This document shows positions 1-7,327 of a DNA stretch of 64,000 nucleotides, in pieces; within the stretch, counting starts at the first letter, position 1; every line of letters begins with the position of its first letter. Made by a program: the position numbers and the translations under genes. The notes under the pieces were generated by a model. That model did no database searches. It had not been told where the DNA came from and saw nothing but the letters and a program-made list of their open reading frames with translations. Source of the stretch: HK-STAS-PATE-42 sp964461505 (GTDB lineage: Bacteria > Patescibacteriota > Saccharimonadia > Saccharimonadales > HK-STAS-PATE-42); NCBI GenBank assembly GCA_964461505.1, contig CAYWUW010000002.1, positions 1 to 64,000 on the forward strand, given 5' to 3'.

Positions 1-62
1 CAAATGTATTCTTGAATACGTTTTAGAGCTTGGAGATCTTCTGGGTTAAGTTTAGTTGACAT
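1..62 (-). CDS. 5' end of an unidentified gene, cut by the window edge
   Basis: An ATG at 62-60 opens a leftward frame that begins MSTKLNPEDLQAL and stays open for 20 codons to the window edge. A good -10 box (TATAAT, complement of 71-76) lies only 8 nt before the ATG, so the mRNA would have almost no leader. Too little protein is visible to name a family. The start is supported by the promoter spacing alone. Confidence 0.5.
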   Translation of the reverse strand, partial: MSTKLNPEDLQALKRIQEYI

Positions 63-70
63 TAGGCTAA

Positions 71-101
71 ATTATACCACTCAGGACTGGGACTTATACA
101 A
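71..101 (-). promoter_or_regulatory. promoter for the leftward gene at the window edge
   Basis: On the minus strand TTGTAT (complement of 96-101) and TATAAT (complement of 71-76) are 19 nt apart. The transcription start would fall within about two bases of the ATG at 62. The -35 box overlaps the outer end of the inverted repeat at 99-143, so the repeat may have supplied part of this promoter. Confidence 0.45.
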
Positions 102-143
102 TTATTAACTCATCCCTGCGCAGGCAGGGATCTTCTGCTAAGT
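99..143 (+). repeat. left 45-bp inverted-repeat arm of the GIY-YIG cassette
   Basis: This arm matches the reverse complement of 558-602 at 43 of 45 positions. Its core is a hairpin with ATCCCTGC and GCAGGGAT as an 8-bp stem around GCAG, followed by TCTTCTGCTAAGT. The two arms enclose only the GIY-YIG gene. No clear target-site duplication is visible outside the arms. Confidence 0.9.
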
Positions 144-245
144 AAGACTCCTCCAACCTAGCCTAACCCAAACTAAGTTAAGTTTTAAGATCTTTGCTAA
201 ACTTAAATAAGTAAAGCTAAGCTTAATTGCCAGATCTCTTCCGAT

Positions 246-551
246 ATGCCCCATTTTGTTTACGTTCTGACCAACAAAAATAATACCGTTCTATACATTG
301 GCTCAACTCATGATCTTTACAAAAGAATTCTAGAACACAAAGAAAAAGTAGTTCCAGGGTTCAGTGAGAGATATAGCCTTAACAAACTCATCTATTTCGA
401 GATTTTTGAAGATCAACAATCCGCATTTATTAGAGAAAGGCAAATGAAGAAATGGAAGCGTGAATGGAAAGAGAACTTAATTAGAAAAAAGAATAACAGC
501 TTTAGAGATTTATTTGATGAACTCCCAGATTATTTATCCAAAATGTTATAA
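246..551 (+). CDS. small GIY-YIG domain nuclease-like protein (cassette 1)
   Basis: This is a 101-residue single-domain GIY-YIG protein of the UPF0213/YhbQ-like size class. The signature is visible as VYVL at residues 5-8 and YIGST at 17-21, followed by Arg27 and His31 (KRILEH) and a charged helix around RERQMKKWKR with a candidate catalytic Glu. Family members have a nuclease fold; the target and role of these short standalone proteins are not known to me. The gene sits between perfect-looking inverted arms (99-143 and 558-602), with its stop only 6 nt before the right arm. Two more members occur at 21443 and 34809. No conventional strong ribosome-binding site is seen, and the iterated motif appears just upstream (near 218) but not inside the gene. 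Confidence 0.85.
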   Translation: MPHFVYVLTNKNNTVLYIGSTHDLYKRILEHKEKVVPGFSERYSLNKLIYFEIFEDQQSAFIRERQMKKWKREWKENLIRKKNNSFRDLFDELPDYLSKML

Positions 552-557
552 AGAGTC

Positions 558-602
558 ACTTAGCAGAAGATCCCTGCCTGCGCAGGGATGATTTAATAGT
601 TG
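558..602 (-). repeat. right 45-bp inverted-repeat arm of the GIY-YIG cassette
   Basis: Inverted partner of 99-143, with two mismatches in 45 positions. It begins 6 nt after the GIY-YIG stop codon. The whole unit, arms included, is 504 bp, the size of a very small transposable cassette. The CCTGCGCAGG core resembles the related but diverged hairpin near 2870-2895. Confidence 0.9.
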
Positions 603-702
603 GGGTTATGCTTTGTTAAAAAAAGAGTGAACGAGTTAGTTTTTTGGCCTAAGGATGCCTTGAATAATTTTTTCTATAATGTATATAAAGCTTAGATCTA
701 TT

Positions 703-2217
703 CTACTTGGCGTATTCGATGGCGCGGGTTTCGCGGATGACGTTAACTTTAATTGTGCCAGGATAGCTCATGGTGCTTTCAATTTTTTTGGCAATTTCAC
801 GAGCAAGTTTGGTGGCAGAGAAATCATCGATCGATTTTGATTCAACAATAACTCGAACTTCACGCCCAGCAGAAATGGCGTAAGCTTTATCTACGCCTTT
901 GAAAGATCTGGCGGTATTTTCGAGTTCGCTCATTCTTTGTGAAAAGTTTTCGGCGGAGATGTTGCGAGCTCCTGGCCGGGCAGCAGAAAGTGAATCGACC
1001 ACGCGGACAACCATGGCTTCTGGAGTTGTGGCATCAATGTCATCGTGATGCGCTTCGGCAGCGTGGGCAACATCTTCACCCATTCCATATTTACGGAGAA
1101 GTTCGCCAGAAATATGATGGTGCTTGCCTTCTATTTTGTGAGTTACGGCTTTGCCAAGATCGTGCAGTAAAGCGGCAGTTTTAGAGGTGCGGACATCGGC
1201 CCCGACTTCATCGGCAATAATTGCAGCGATGTGCGCCATCTCTGTTGAATGTTTTAAGACGTTTTGGCCGTAAGATGTTCTAAACTTAAGTTCTCCGAGC
1301 AGGTTCATAATTTCTGGTGGAAGGCCAGAGATTCCAACTTCGCGGCAAGCTTCTTCGGCGGCTTGATCGATTTCTTTTTGAATTGATTTTTCGGCTTTGG
1401 CAACAAGTTCTTCAATTTTAGCGGGATGAATTCGGCCATCTTTAATTAAGTTTTCGATGGCGATGCGCGCAACTTGGCGGCGGATTGGATCGAAAGAAGA
1501 AATAACAATCATCCCCGGAGCTTCATCCATCAAAATGTCGACGCCAAGTTCTTTTTGCAAGGCTTGGATGTTGCGGCCTTCTTTGCCGATTATTCTACCC
1601 TTGGTTTGATCATCTTCAACCTTGATTGCGGTAATGGTACGTTCGGCCGTTACATCACCAGCAATGCGTTCCATGGCGGAAAGGATTGATTCCTGGGCTC
1701 GTTCTTCGGCAGTGCGGACAGCCTCTTTTTGTAATTTGGAGATTAGATCTGTAAGATCGGCGGAGACATCTTTTTCGACAATGCGGAAGAGTTCGGCCTC
1801 GGCATCTTTTTTGTTAAGCTTAGCGATTGATTCCAGTTTTTCGGTTTGGCGAGTGCGGATTTGCTTGATTTCTTCTTTTAGGACTACGAGATCTTCTTCG
1901 CTTTTGCGAAGTTCTTGTGTTCTGGAATCGATTTCTTCGAGTTTTTTATCTAGAGATGTTTCGCGTTCGAGAATTCTTTTTTGTGAAATTTTGAGTTCTT
2001 GTTGATCTTTTTGAATTAGATCTTGAGAATCTTTTTGAACTTTTAGGGCCTCGGATTCGGCCTTAAGCTTAAGAGATTCAGCCTCTTTTTTGGCTTCTTC
2101 TAGTTTTTGCAGAGCTTTTTTATCTGCGCTAGAGGCTTTTTGTTTGGTTAGATATTGGGAGCCCGCATAGCCAGAGAAGGCTCCGGCTAGTGCAAGCAAA
2201 ATTGAAATTGGTTCCAT
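703..2217 (-). CDS. rny: ribonuclease Y
   Basis: Ribonuclease Y is a membrane-anchored endoribonuclease that starts mRNA decay. The 504-residue length and domain order fit the family: an N-terminal hydrophobic anchor (about residues 3-22), a long Lys/Glu-rich coiled coil (about 30-170), a KH RNA-binding domain with GRIIGKEGRNIQ (about 205-217), and an HD phosphohydrolase domain with VLKHSTEMAHIA and the metal-binding LLHDLGKA (about 320-355). The C-terminal part continues to the family end. The gene is the last clear one downstream of the ribosomal run and is separated from it by a 786-bp repeat-rich gap, so it probably has its own promoter, which I could not place. The stop is TAG. Confidence 0.97.
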   Translation of the reverse strand: MEPISILLALAGAFSGYAGSQYLTKQKASSADKKALQKLEEAKKEAESLKLKAESEALKVQKDSQDLIQKDQQELKISQKRILERETSLDKKLEEIDSRTQELRKSEEDLVVLKEEIKQIRTRQTEKLESIAKLNKKDAEAELFRIVEKDVSADLTDLISKLQKEAVRTAEERAQESILSAMERIAGDVTAERTITAIKVEDDQTKGRIIGKEGRNIQALQKELGVDILMDEAPGMIVISSFDPIRRQVARIAIENLIKDGRIHPAKIEELVAKAEKSIQKEIDQAAEEACREVGISGLPPEIMNLLGELKFRTSYGQNVLKHSTEMAHIAAIIADEVGADVRTSKTAALLHDLGKAVTHKIEGKHHHISGELLRKYGMGEDVAHAAEAHHDDIDATTPEAMVVRVVDSLSAARPGARNISAENFSQRMSELENTARSFKGVDKAYAISAGREVRVIVESKSIDDFSATKLAREIAKKIESTMSYPGTIKVNVIRETRAIEYAK

Positions 2218-3003
2218 TTATTTTCTTTCTGCTCGTATTTAAGTAGAGCTTTTTTTAGGGATGATCTGCTTTTTTATTTAAGCTTAGCGATTTTTTCCTT
2301 CTGGGGAATATCTTTAGTAGATTGGGATTTTTTTGGAGGATATGGTGGAGATTTGGAATTTAGAAAATTAGCAAAGGTAAAAACTAAAAAGAGATCAAGA
2401 ATTAATCTTAATATTTTTATCAGCACTTCAAGGAGTAATAATACACCTTACTAAACTTATTTTACCACAAAATTAACCCGACCTTCATCGTCGGAGTATA
2501 CTTTTGTAGACAGTCCAATAAGTTCGCCCGAGGATGGAGCGAGCTAGTAAAATTTAGATCGTTCGCTAATCTTAAGCGTAGCTTCCGCAGGGCAGTTCCC
2601 CTCCCTTGAGAGAGGGGCTAGGGGAAGGGTGCAATTATGAAAAAAGATAACACGCTAAACTTAAGTTCCCGATACTGTAATTCTGAACGTATGTGAAGGC
2701 CTGTCCTGCACTCGTTGTGGGGATCCAACCAAAAAAGAAAATCCTTATTTAATTAGATCCTTGAAATAAATTCAGGATGACAAAAAGATGCACATACTAA
2801 AACATAGAGATCTCTCGGCAAGCTCGAGATGATAAATCTTAGGTTGGACTTATAATTACCAACAATGTTATCCCCGCGCGGGCGGGAATCCATACTACAC
2901 GAAAAAATGAGTTAAGTTTAACTTCACAAACTCTAAAAGCCCCCTCTGGCCTTTCAGGACACCTCCCCCAAGAAGAATAGAATGGAGGAATAAGAATTTA
3001 AGC
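2218..3003. other. 786-bp non-coding gap filled with degenerate intergenic repeats
   Basis: No credible gene is present; the longest frame (complement 2895-3080) overlaps rpsI in another frame. The gap holds pieces of several repeat families: a CCCCTCCCTTGAG...GGGGCTAGGGG element at about 2598-2625 (related to 32828-32861), an ATTCTGAACG...GTGAAGG piece near 2680, AGATCCTTGA...TCAGGATGACA at about 2754-2782, AGAGATCTCTCGGC...CTCGAGATGA at 2806-2833 (one half of the palindrome at 18331), a CCCGCGCGGGCGGG hairpin near 2874, and a CCCCCTCTGGCC...CCTCCCCC element at about 2940-2969. Confidence 0.7.
2806..2833 (-). repeat. single half-copy of the TGTCATCTCGAG palindrome family
   Basis: AGAGATCTCTCGGC followed by AAGCTCGAGATGA is the same sequence that forms the 3' end of the GIY-YIG gene at 34809, in the same orientation as that gene. 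It stands alone here with no GIY-YIG gene attached. Confidence 0.75.
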
Positions 3004-3408
3004 TTAACGTTTGGAGAATTGTTCGGCGCGGCGAGCTCCTTTGAGGCCCGGCTTTTGCCTTTCTTTTTCACGAGGATCACGCTTAATAAGACCAGCTCGC
3101 TTGAGAGTTGAGCGGTAATCTTCGTTGAATTCTGCCAGAGAGCGAGAAACGGCTAGAACGATGGCATCAACTTGAGCGCTGTGACCACCTCCTTTAACTA
3201 GAATTGTGGCATCAAATTGACCTTCGCTAGAGATTGCTACGAATGGTTTTTGCAGGCGAGAAGCTAGATATTGATTACCATCAAAGTATTCTAGGGCTGG
3301 AGCGCCATTGACGGTGATTTCGCCTTTTCCGCTTGCAAATAAGCGTGAGGTTGCAGTAGAGCTTTTGCGTCTTCCAAGACCGTAGTAATATTGTTTTTTG
3401 GCTGCCAT
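3004..3408 (-). CDS. rpsI: 30S ribosomal protein S9 (uS9)
   Basis: S9 binds the 30S head; its C-terminal tail reaches the P-site tRNA. The 134-residue product has the family start YYGLGRRKSSTATSRL, the central GGGHSAQVDAI segment, and the conserved basic end GARRAEQFSKR, whose last residues are Lys-Arg as expected. It follows rplM by 5 nt, the usual L13-S9 pair, here joined to the end of the alpha operon. Its stop codon TAA lies inside a TTAAGCTTAA motif. Confidence 0.98.
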   Translation of the reverse strand: MAAKKQYYYGLGRRKSSTATSRLFASGKGEITVNGAPALEYFDGNQYLASRLQKPFVAISSEGQFDATILVKGGGHSAQVDAIVLAVSRSLAEFNEDYRSTLKRAGLIKRDPREKERQKPGLKGARRAEQFSKR

Positions 3409-3413
3409 AAAAT

Positions 3414-3917
3414 CTATTTAGTCTCCTTTTTGTTGTTAGATTTGATTGCTGAACTTAAGCTTAGCGGTTGTGGATTTTGAGCGACATGTTTGTGTTCTTC
3501 AGTTTTAAAGATGCGCAAACGCTGCATCATAACGGGGCGAAGTTTGTTTTTTGGCAGCATTCCATAAACAGCACTTTGAATAGCCTTGGCGGGATCTTTT
3601 TCGATAATTTCGGCAAGAGATCTTTCACGGAGACCTCCAGGGTAGCCAGAGTAGTTGTAATATTTTTTAGATTTAAGCTTAGTTCCGGTTACCTTAAGCT
3701 TAGCAGCATTGATAACGACTACATTATCTCCACCATCAACATGAGGCGTGTAGGTAACTTTGTTTTTGCCACTTAGAGTTTGGGCAATAATGGCAGAAAG
3801 ACGACCTAAGCTTAATTCTGAGGCATCAACAATATACCAATCACGAGTTACATCGGCTGGTTTTTGAGAATAAGTTCTAATTGAACGCTTTTGCTTTTTT
3901 TGTACTTGAGCAGCCAT
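3414..3917 (-). CDS. rplM: 50S ribosomal protein L13 (uL13)
   Basis: L13 is an early-assembly 50S protein. The 167-residue product carries the family core RDWYIVDASELSLGRL, TYTPHVDGGD and KYYNYSGYPGGL, then GMLPKNKL and RLRIF. The C-terminal tail (PQPLSLSSAIKSNNKKETK) is a short lineage-specific extension. Three copies of the AAGCTTA motif fall in this gene, read as Leu-Ser-Leu or Lys-Leu-Lys. It is 6 nt from rplQ and 5 nt from rpsI. Confidence 0.98.
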   Translation of the reverse strand: MAAQVQKKQKRSIRTYSQKPADVTRDWYIVDASELSLGRLSAIIAQTLSGKNKVTYTPHVDGGDNVVVINAAKLKVTGTKLKSKKYYNYSGYPGGLRERSLAEIIEKDPAKAIQSAVYGMLPKNKLRPVMMQRLRIFKTEEHKHVAQNPQPLSLSSAIKSNNKKETK

Positions 3918-3923
3918 AATATT

Positions 3924-4412
3924 TTATTTAGATTTAGTGGTTACTTTAGCTTTTGCCTCGGACTTGGCTTTCGGCTTGGCCGGAGAAGTTTTTTTGGTAG
4001 CTTGAACTTTTGGGACTGCTTCTTTTTTTGGAGCTGGAGATGCGCTAAGCTTAATTTCATCTACAAATGAGATGCGGGCCATTTCTGCTTGATCGCCTCT
4101 TCTGAAACCATCTTTTTGGATGCGTAAATAACCGCTGTTGCGGGTTCCTGTTGAAGGAACAATTACATCGCAGAGGTGGTGGCTGGCTTGAACGTTATTA
4201 TCTAAACGAGAGATAATTAGGCGGCGCGAGGCAAGAGTTTGTTTTTTGGCTAAAGTAACAAGTTTTTCGACGTGCGGGCGAAGTTCTTTGGCTTTTCCAA
4301 GAGTTGTGCGGATGGATCCGTTTAAGATTAATTGGCTAGAAAGGCCAGCAAGCAGAGCTTTGCGCTGATCTCTTTTTCTTCCGAATTTTCTACCTTTGAA
4401 AGTGTTAGCCAT
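3924..4412 (-). CDS. rplQ: 50S ribosomal protein L17 (bL17)
   Basis: L17 lies near the peptide exit tunnel. The core (about residues 1-118) shows GRKFGRKRDQRKALLAGL and the conserved RELRPHVEKLVTLAKK-like helix. The remaining 44 residues are a low-complexity Lys/Ala/Pro tail, as in rplV of this window. It is directly downstream of rpoA, the standard alpha-operon arrangement. Confidence 0.97.
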   Translation of the reverse strand: MANTFKGRKFGRKRDQRKALLAGLSSQLILNGSIRTTLGKAKELRPHVEKLVTLAKKQTLASRRLIISRLDNNVQASHHLCDVIVPSTGTRNSGYLRIQKDGFRRGDQAEMARISFVDEIKLSASPAPKKEAVPKVQATKKTSPAKPKAKSEAKAKVTTKSK

Positions 4413-4441
4413 TTTTATTTAATCTTAATTTTGAGTTTTAT

Positions 4442-5377
4442 TTAGAAGCCAAGTTGACTTAAAACATCTTTTACTTCGTCGAGGGCTCCCTTGCCAAAAC
4501 CGCTGAGAGCTAGTAGATCGCTATCCCCATATTGTAACAGATCGGCAACAGTTTGTACACCGGCATCTTGAAGCGCTTTCATGGTTCTAGCCTTAAGTTC
4601 GATTTCTTCAATAGATTTTGTAAGATATTCGTTTTCTTCATCGCTAGGAGCGCCAAGAGTATCATCTTTAACTTGTTCGCTAATATCAAAAGCGTCGGCA
4701 GATCTTCCGGCAAGAATTTGGTATTGCTGCATTAGGATTCCGCAGGCAGATTCAAAGGCAGATTCTGGCGAAACTGAACCATCGGTATCAACAACCATGG
4801 TTAGTTCATCTAGATCGGTATTTTGACCTTCGCGAGTATCTTTAACGTTGTAGCGGACTCGAACAACTGGGCTAAATAGTGTATCGAGAGGAATCATGTT
4901 TGCGGCAAGATTCTTTTGTTGTGGAGCCTGCAAATAATCTACGCCAGATTCTACTTGAATTTCCATTTCGATGCTCGCTTTAGAATCTGTTAGGTTGCAG
5001 ATTACTAGATCGGTGTTGACGGCCTCAACTCCGGCAGATTTAGCAATGTCGGCTGCAGTAAGTTGGCCTTTGCCTTTTTTACTAAGCTTAAGGATGACCG
5101 GTTCTTCAGAATCGAACTTAAAGCGGAGCTGTTTGAGGGCAAGAGTGATGTCGACGACATCTTCTAGAACTCCATCAATTGTGCTGAACTCGTTGCTGAC
5201 GCCTTCGATGCGGAATCCGGTGACGCCGGCTCCGGGGATGTAAGATAAAAGAACACGGCGAATGCTGTTGCCGAGAGTTCTTCCGTAACCATTTTGTAAT
5301 GGAGCTACAGTTATCGTAGCGGAATTATCGCTATTGGATTTTGTACTTTTTACTGCTGGGATGATTATTTTATTCAT
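4442..5377 (-). CDS. rpoA: DNA-directed RNA polymerase subunit alpha
   Basis: Alpha dimerises to seed RNA polymerase assembly and its C-terminal domain contacts promoter DNA. The 311-residue product has the N-terminal dimerisation domain with GYGRTLGNSIRRVLLS (about 30-45), a flexible linker near 228-240, and a complete C-terminal helix-hairpin-helix domain ending ALSGFGKGALDEVKDVL. It lies between rpsD and rplQ as in most bacteria. The spacing to rplQ is 29 nt. Confidence 0.98.
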   Translation of the reverse strand: MNKIIIPAVKSTKSNSDNSATITVAPLQNGYGRTLGNSIRRVLLSYIPGAGVTGFRIEGVSNEFSTIDGVLEDVVDITLALKQLRFKFDSEEPVILKLSKKGKGQLTAADIAKSAGVEAVNTDLVICNLTDSKASIEMEIQVESGVDYLQAPQQKNLAANMIPLDTLFSPVVRVRYNVKDTREGQNTDLDELTMVVDTDGSVSPESAFESACGILMQQYQILAGRSADAFDISEQVKDDTLGAPSDEENEYLTKSIEEIELKARTMKALQDAGVQTVADLLQYGDSDLLALSGFGKGALDEVKDVLSQLGF

Positions 5378-5446
5378 ATTTTGCTCCTTAAACTTTTGCT
5401 TTAGCGATGATAGATGAGTTCTTGTTTTGTTTTTTTATGGAGAGAT

Positions 5447-6058
5447 CTAACGTGAGTAGAACTCTACAACTGCTTGTTCATTAAATTCCTCTGGGATATC
5501 TTCTCTATCTGGTAGAGAGATAACCTTGATGCTTAAATTCTTTTTATCGACTTTTAGCCACTTAGGCGAAGCGCCGGCAGTGGGTTCGGCTAAGATTTCT
5601 TTAAAGTAGGTGTTTGCTTTTGCTTTAGTGCTGACTGCGAGTTCTTGTTCTACTTTTAGGCGAGCAGATGGAATGTTCATCTTTTGACCGTTGAGAGTGA
5701 AGTGTCCGTGATTAACAAGTTGACGAGCAGCGCGGCGAGAGCTAGCAAAACCAGAACGATAAACAACGTTATCGGCGCGGAGTTCTAAGAACTTTAGGAT
5801 TGTTTGGCCAGTTTGGCCCTTAGACTTAAGTGCTTCGGCAACTAATTTGCGGAATTGCTTTTCTAGAATTCCGTATGAGCGGCGGATTTTTTGTTTTTCG
5901 CGTAGCTGTTGGCCATATTCACTAAGACGCGGAGTGCGGCTTCGACCGTGCTGACCTGGAATGTAAGCTTTTTTAACAAGCAATTTATGGGCTTTAGGGT
6001 GAAGCGCAACGCCTTCTCTTCTGCTTTGTTTACCGATTGGTGATTTATCTCTTGCCAT
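5447..6058 (-). CDS. rpsD: 30S ribosomal protein S4 (uS4), cysteine-free form
   Basis: S4 nucleates 16S rRNA folding of the 30S body. The 203-residue product has the S4 RNA-binding domain (LELRADNVVYRSGFASSRRAARQLVNHGHF, read in two parts around residues 95-125). The N-terminal region (ARDKSPIGKQSRREG) contains no cysteine, so this is the zinc-free form. Position between rpsK and rpoA is canonical. Confidence 0.97.
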   Translation of the reverse strand: MARDKSPIGKQSRREGVALHPKAHKLLVKKAYIPGQHGRSRTPRLSEYGQQLREKQKIRRSYGILEKQFRKLVAEALKSKGQTGQTILKFLELRADNVVYRSGFASSRRAARQLVNHGHFTLNGQKMNIPSARLKVEQELAVSTKAKANTYFKEILAEPTAGASPKWLKVDKKNLSIKVISLPDREDIPEEFNEQAVVEFYSR

Positions 6059-6089
6059 ATGAATTCTTTAATTTTATTAGACTTAAAAA

Positions 6090-6497
6090 CTACTTACGAG
6101 GAGCTTTTCTTGGGCGGCAACCGCCAAAACGTATCGAGGTTGTGTCGGTGATGGAGGTTATTTCGATTCCAGCTCCGGCTGCAGCACGCAAAGAAGCATC
6201 GCGGCCTTGGCCAACTCCGCTAACACGAGCTGTGACAGATTTAAGACCAAAAGTTTGCGAGGCAGAGGTTAAGGCTCGTTCCGATGCAACTTGGGCAGCG
6301 TAGGGAGTATTCTTGCGCGCACCACGGAAACCGCAAGATCCAGCAGAAGCGGCGGAGATTACGGCTCCGGATTCATCGGTAATTGTGACGATAGTGTTAT
6401 TGTAAGTAGCCTTAACACACATGATGCCTTTAAGAACCGTTCTTTTGCTTTTTTTACGTTTTGTTGCCGTAGCGGTTGGTGCTGGAGTTGTTGCCAT
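6090..6497 (-). CDS. rpsK: 30S ribosomal protein S11 (uS11)
   Basis: S11 lines the platform and the mRNA exit path. The 135-residue product shows CVKATYNNTIVTITDESG, the SCGFRGARKNTPYAAQ segment and the basic end GGCRPRKAPRK. The first 20 residues are Thr/Ala/Lys-rich, longer than the usual lead. The gene follows rpsM by 32 nt. Confidence 0.98.
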   Translation of the reverse strand: MATTPAPTATATKRKKSKRTVLKGIMCVKATYNNTIVTITDESGAVISAASAGSCGFRGARKNTPYAAQVASERALTSASQTFGLKSVTARVSGVGQGRDASLRAAAGAGIEITSITDTTSIRFGGCRPRKAPRK

Positions 6498-6529
6498 AAT
6501 TCTTAAATCTATTTTTTGCTAAGCTTAAT

Positions 6530-6901
6530 TTACTTCTTTTGGGTTCCACCTACAGCTAAGCGCTTGCCTCGGCGAGTTCTGGCATTGGTGCGTGTGCGCT
6601 GACCTTTGGATGGAAGGCCGAGCTTATGCCTTTGGCCGCGGTAAGCTCCAATATCTTTAAGACGTTTAATGTTGGCAGCCACAACTCGCTTAAGTTCACC
6701 TTCGGTGATGTAGCCGGCTCCTATTGTTTCACGAATTCGGTTGAGCGCGGCTTCATCTAGATCTTTAACCCGCGCTTCAGGATCTACACTGCTAGCTTGT
6801 AGAATTTTTTTAGAACTAGTTAAACCGATTCCATGAATATAGGTTAAGCTATAAAGAACTTTTTTATTATCTGGGACCACAACACCTTCGATTCTTGCCA
6901 T
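6530..6901 (-). CDS. rpsM: 30S ribosomal protein S13 (uS13)
   Basis: S13 forms the head bridge to the 50S subunit. The 123-residue product has the helix-two-turn-helix core with YIHGIGLTSSKKIL and the conserved end GQRTRTNARTRRG. It follows rpmJ directly, the order infA-rpmJ-rpsM-rpsK-rpsD-rpoA. Confidence 0.98.
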   Translation of the reverse strand: MARIEGVVVPDNKKVLYSLTYIHGIGLTSSKKILQASSVDPEARVKDLDEAALNRIRETIGAGYITEGELKRVVAANIKRLKDIGAYRGQRHKLGLPSKGQRTRTNARTRRGKRLAVGGTQKK

Positions 6902-6918
6902 AAAAACTATAGAATTAA

Positions 6919-7035
6919 TTAACCTTGCCTTTGTTTATGCTTTTTTTTGCTAGAACAAATCACAGCAACTCTGCCTTTACGACGGATAATTTGGCAGTTT
7001 GCGCAGATCTTTTTAACTCCGGTACGAACTTTCAT
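6919..7035 (-). CDS. rpmJ: 50S ribosomal protein L36 (bL36), zinc-ribbon form
   Basis: A 38-codon frame from ATG at 7035-7033 to TAA at 6921-6919 begins MKVRTGVKKICANC and ends KKKHKQRQG. The zinc ligands are visible as Cys11, Cys14, Cys27 and His33. The usual spacing is C-x4-H; here it is C-x5-H, and the protein is 38 rather than the common 37 residues, a one-residue insertion. It sits between infA and rpsM as expected. It is one of the few zinc ribbons kept in this block. Confidence 0.93.
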   Translation of the reverse strand: MKVRTGVKKICANCQIIRRKGRVAVICSSKKKHKQRQG

Positions 7036-7078
7036 GTTTAGTTTTTGGTATAAATAATTTTAACTTTTTGGGAGATAT

Positions 7079-7300
7079 CTAGTTTTTACGGTAGACAATG
7101 CGACCTTTGGTTAGATCGTACGGGCTAAGCTCTACACTAACCTCATCTCCATTTACTAGACGGATGCGGCCTCGACGCATTTTGCCAGAAATAGTGGCGA
7201 TAACGGTTAGATCGTTTTCGAGCCTAACTCTAAACTTAATACCAGGAAGAGCCTCCTCTATAACACCCTTAACCTGGATTACTTGTTTACCGCTAGACAT
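7079..7300 (-). CDS. infA: translation initiation factor IF-1
   Basis: IF-1 blocks the A site during initiation. The 73-residue OB-fold protein shows VIQVKGVIEEALPG, then LENDLTVIATISGKMRRGRIRL and SPYDLTKGRIVYR, all at family positions. It lies between secY and rpmJ. No adk or map gene is present between secY and infA, unlike many bacterial spc operons. Confidence 0.97.
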   Translation of the reverse strand: MSSGKQVIQVKGVIEEALPGIKFRVRLENDLTVIATISGKMRRGRIRLVNGDEVSVELSPYDLTKGRIVYRKN

Positions 7301-7327
7301 TTATTTGAACTACCCTTGAATTATATA

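Noticed and set aside
2895..3080. 61-codon leftward frame
   Set aside because: It overlaps rpsI in another frame and a repeat element, with no ribosome-binding site.
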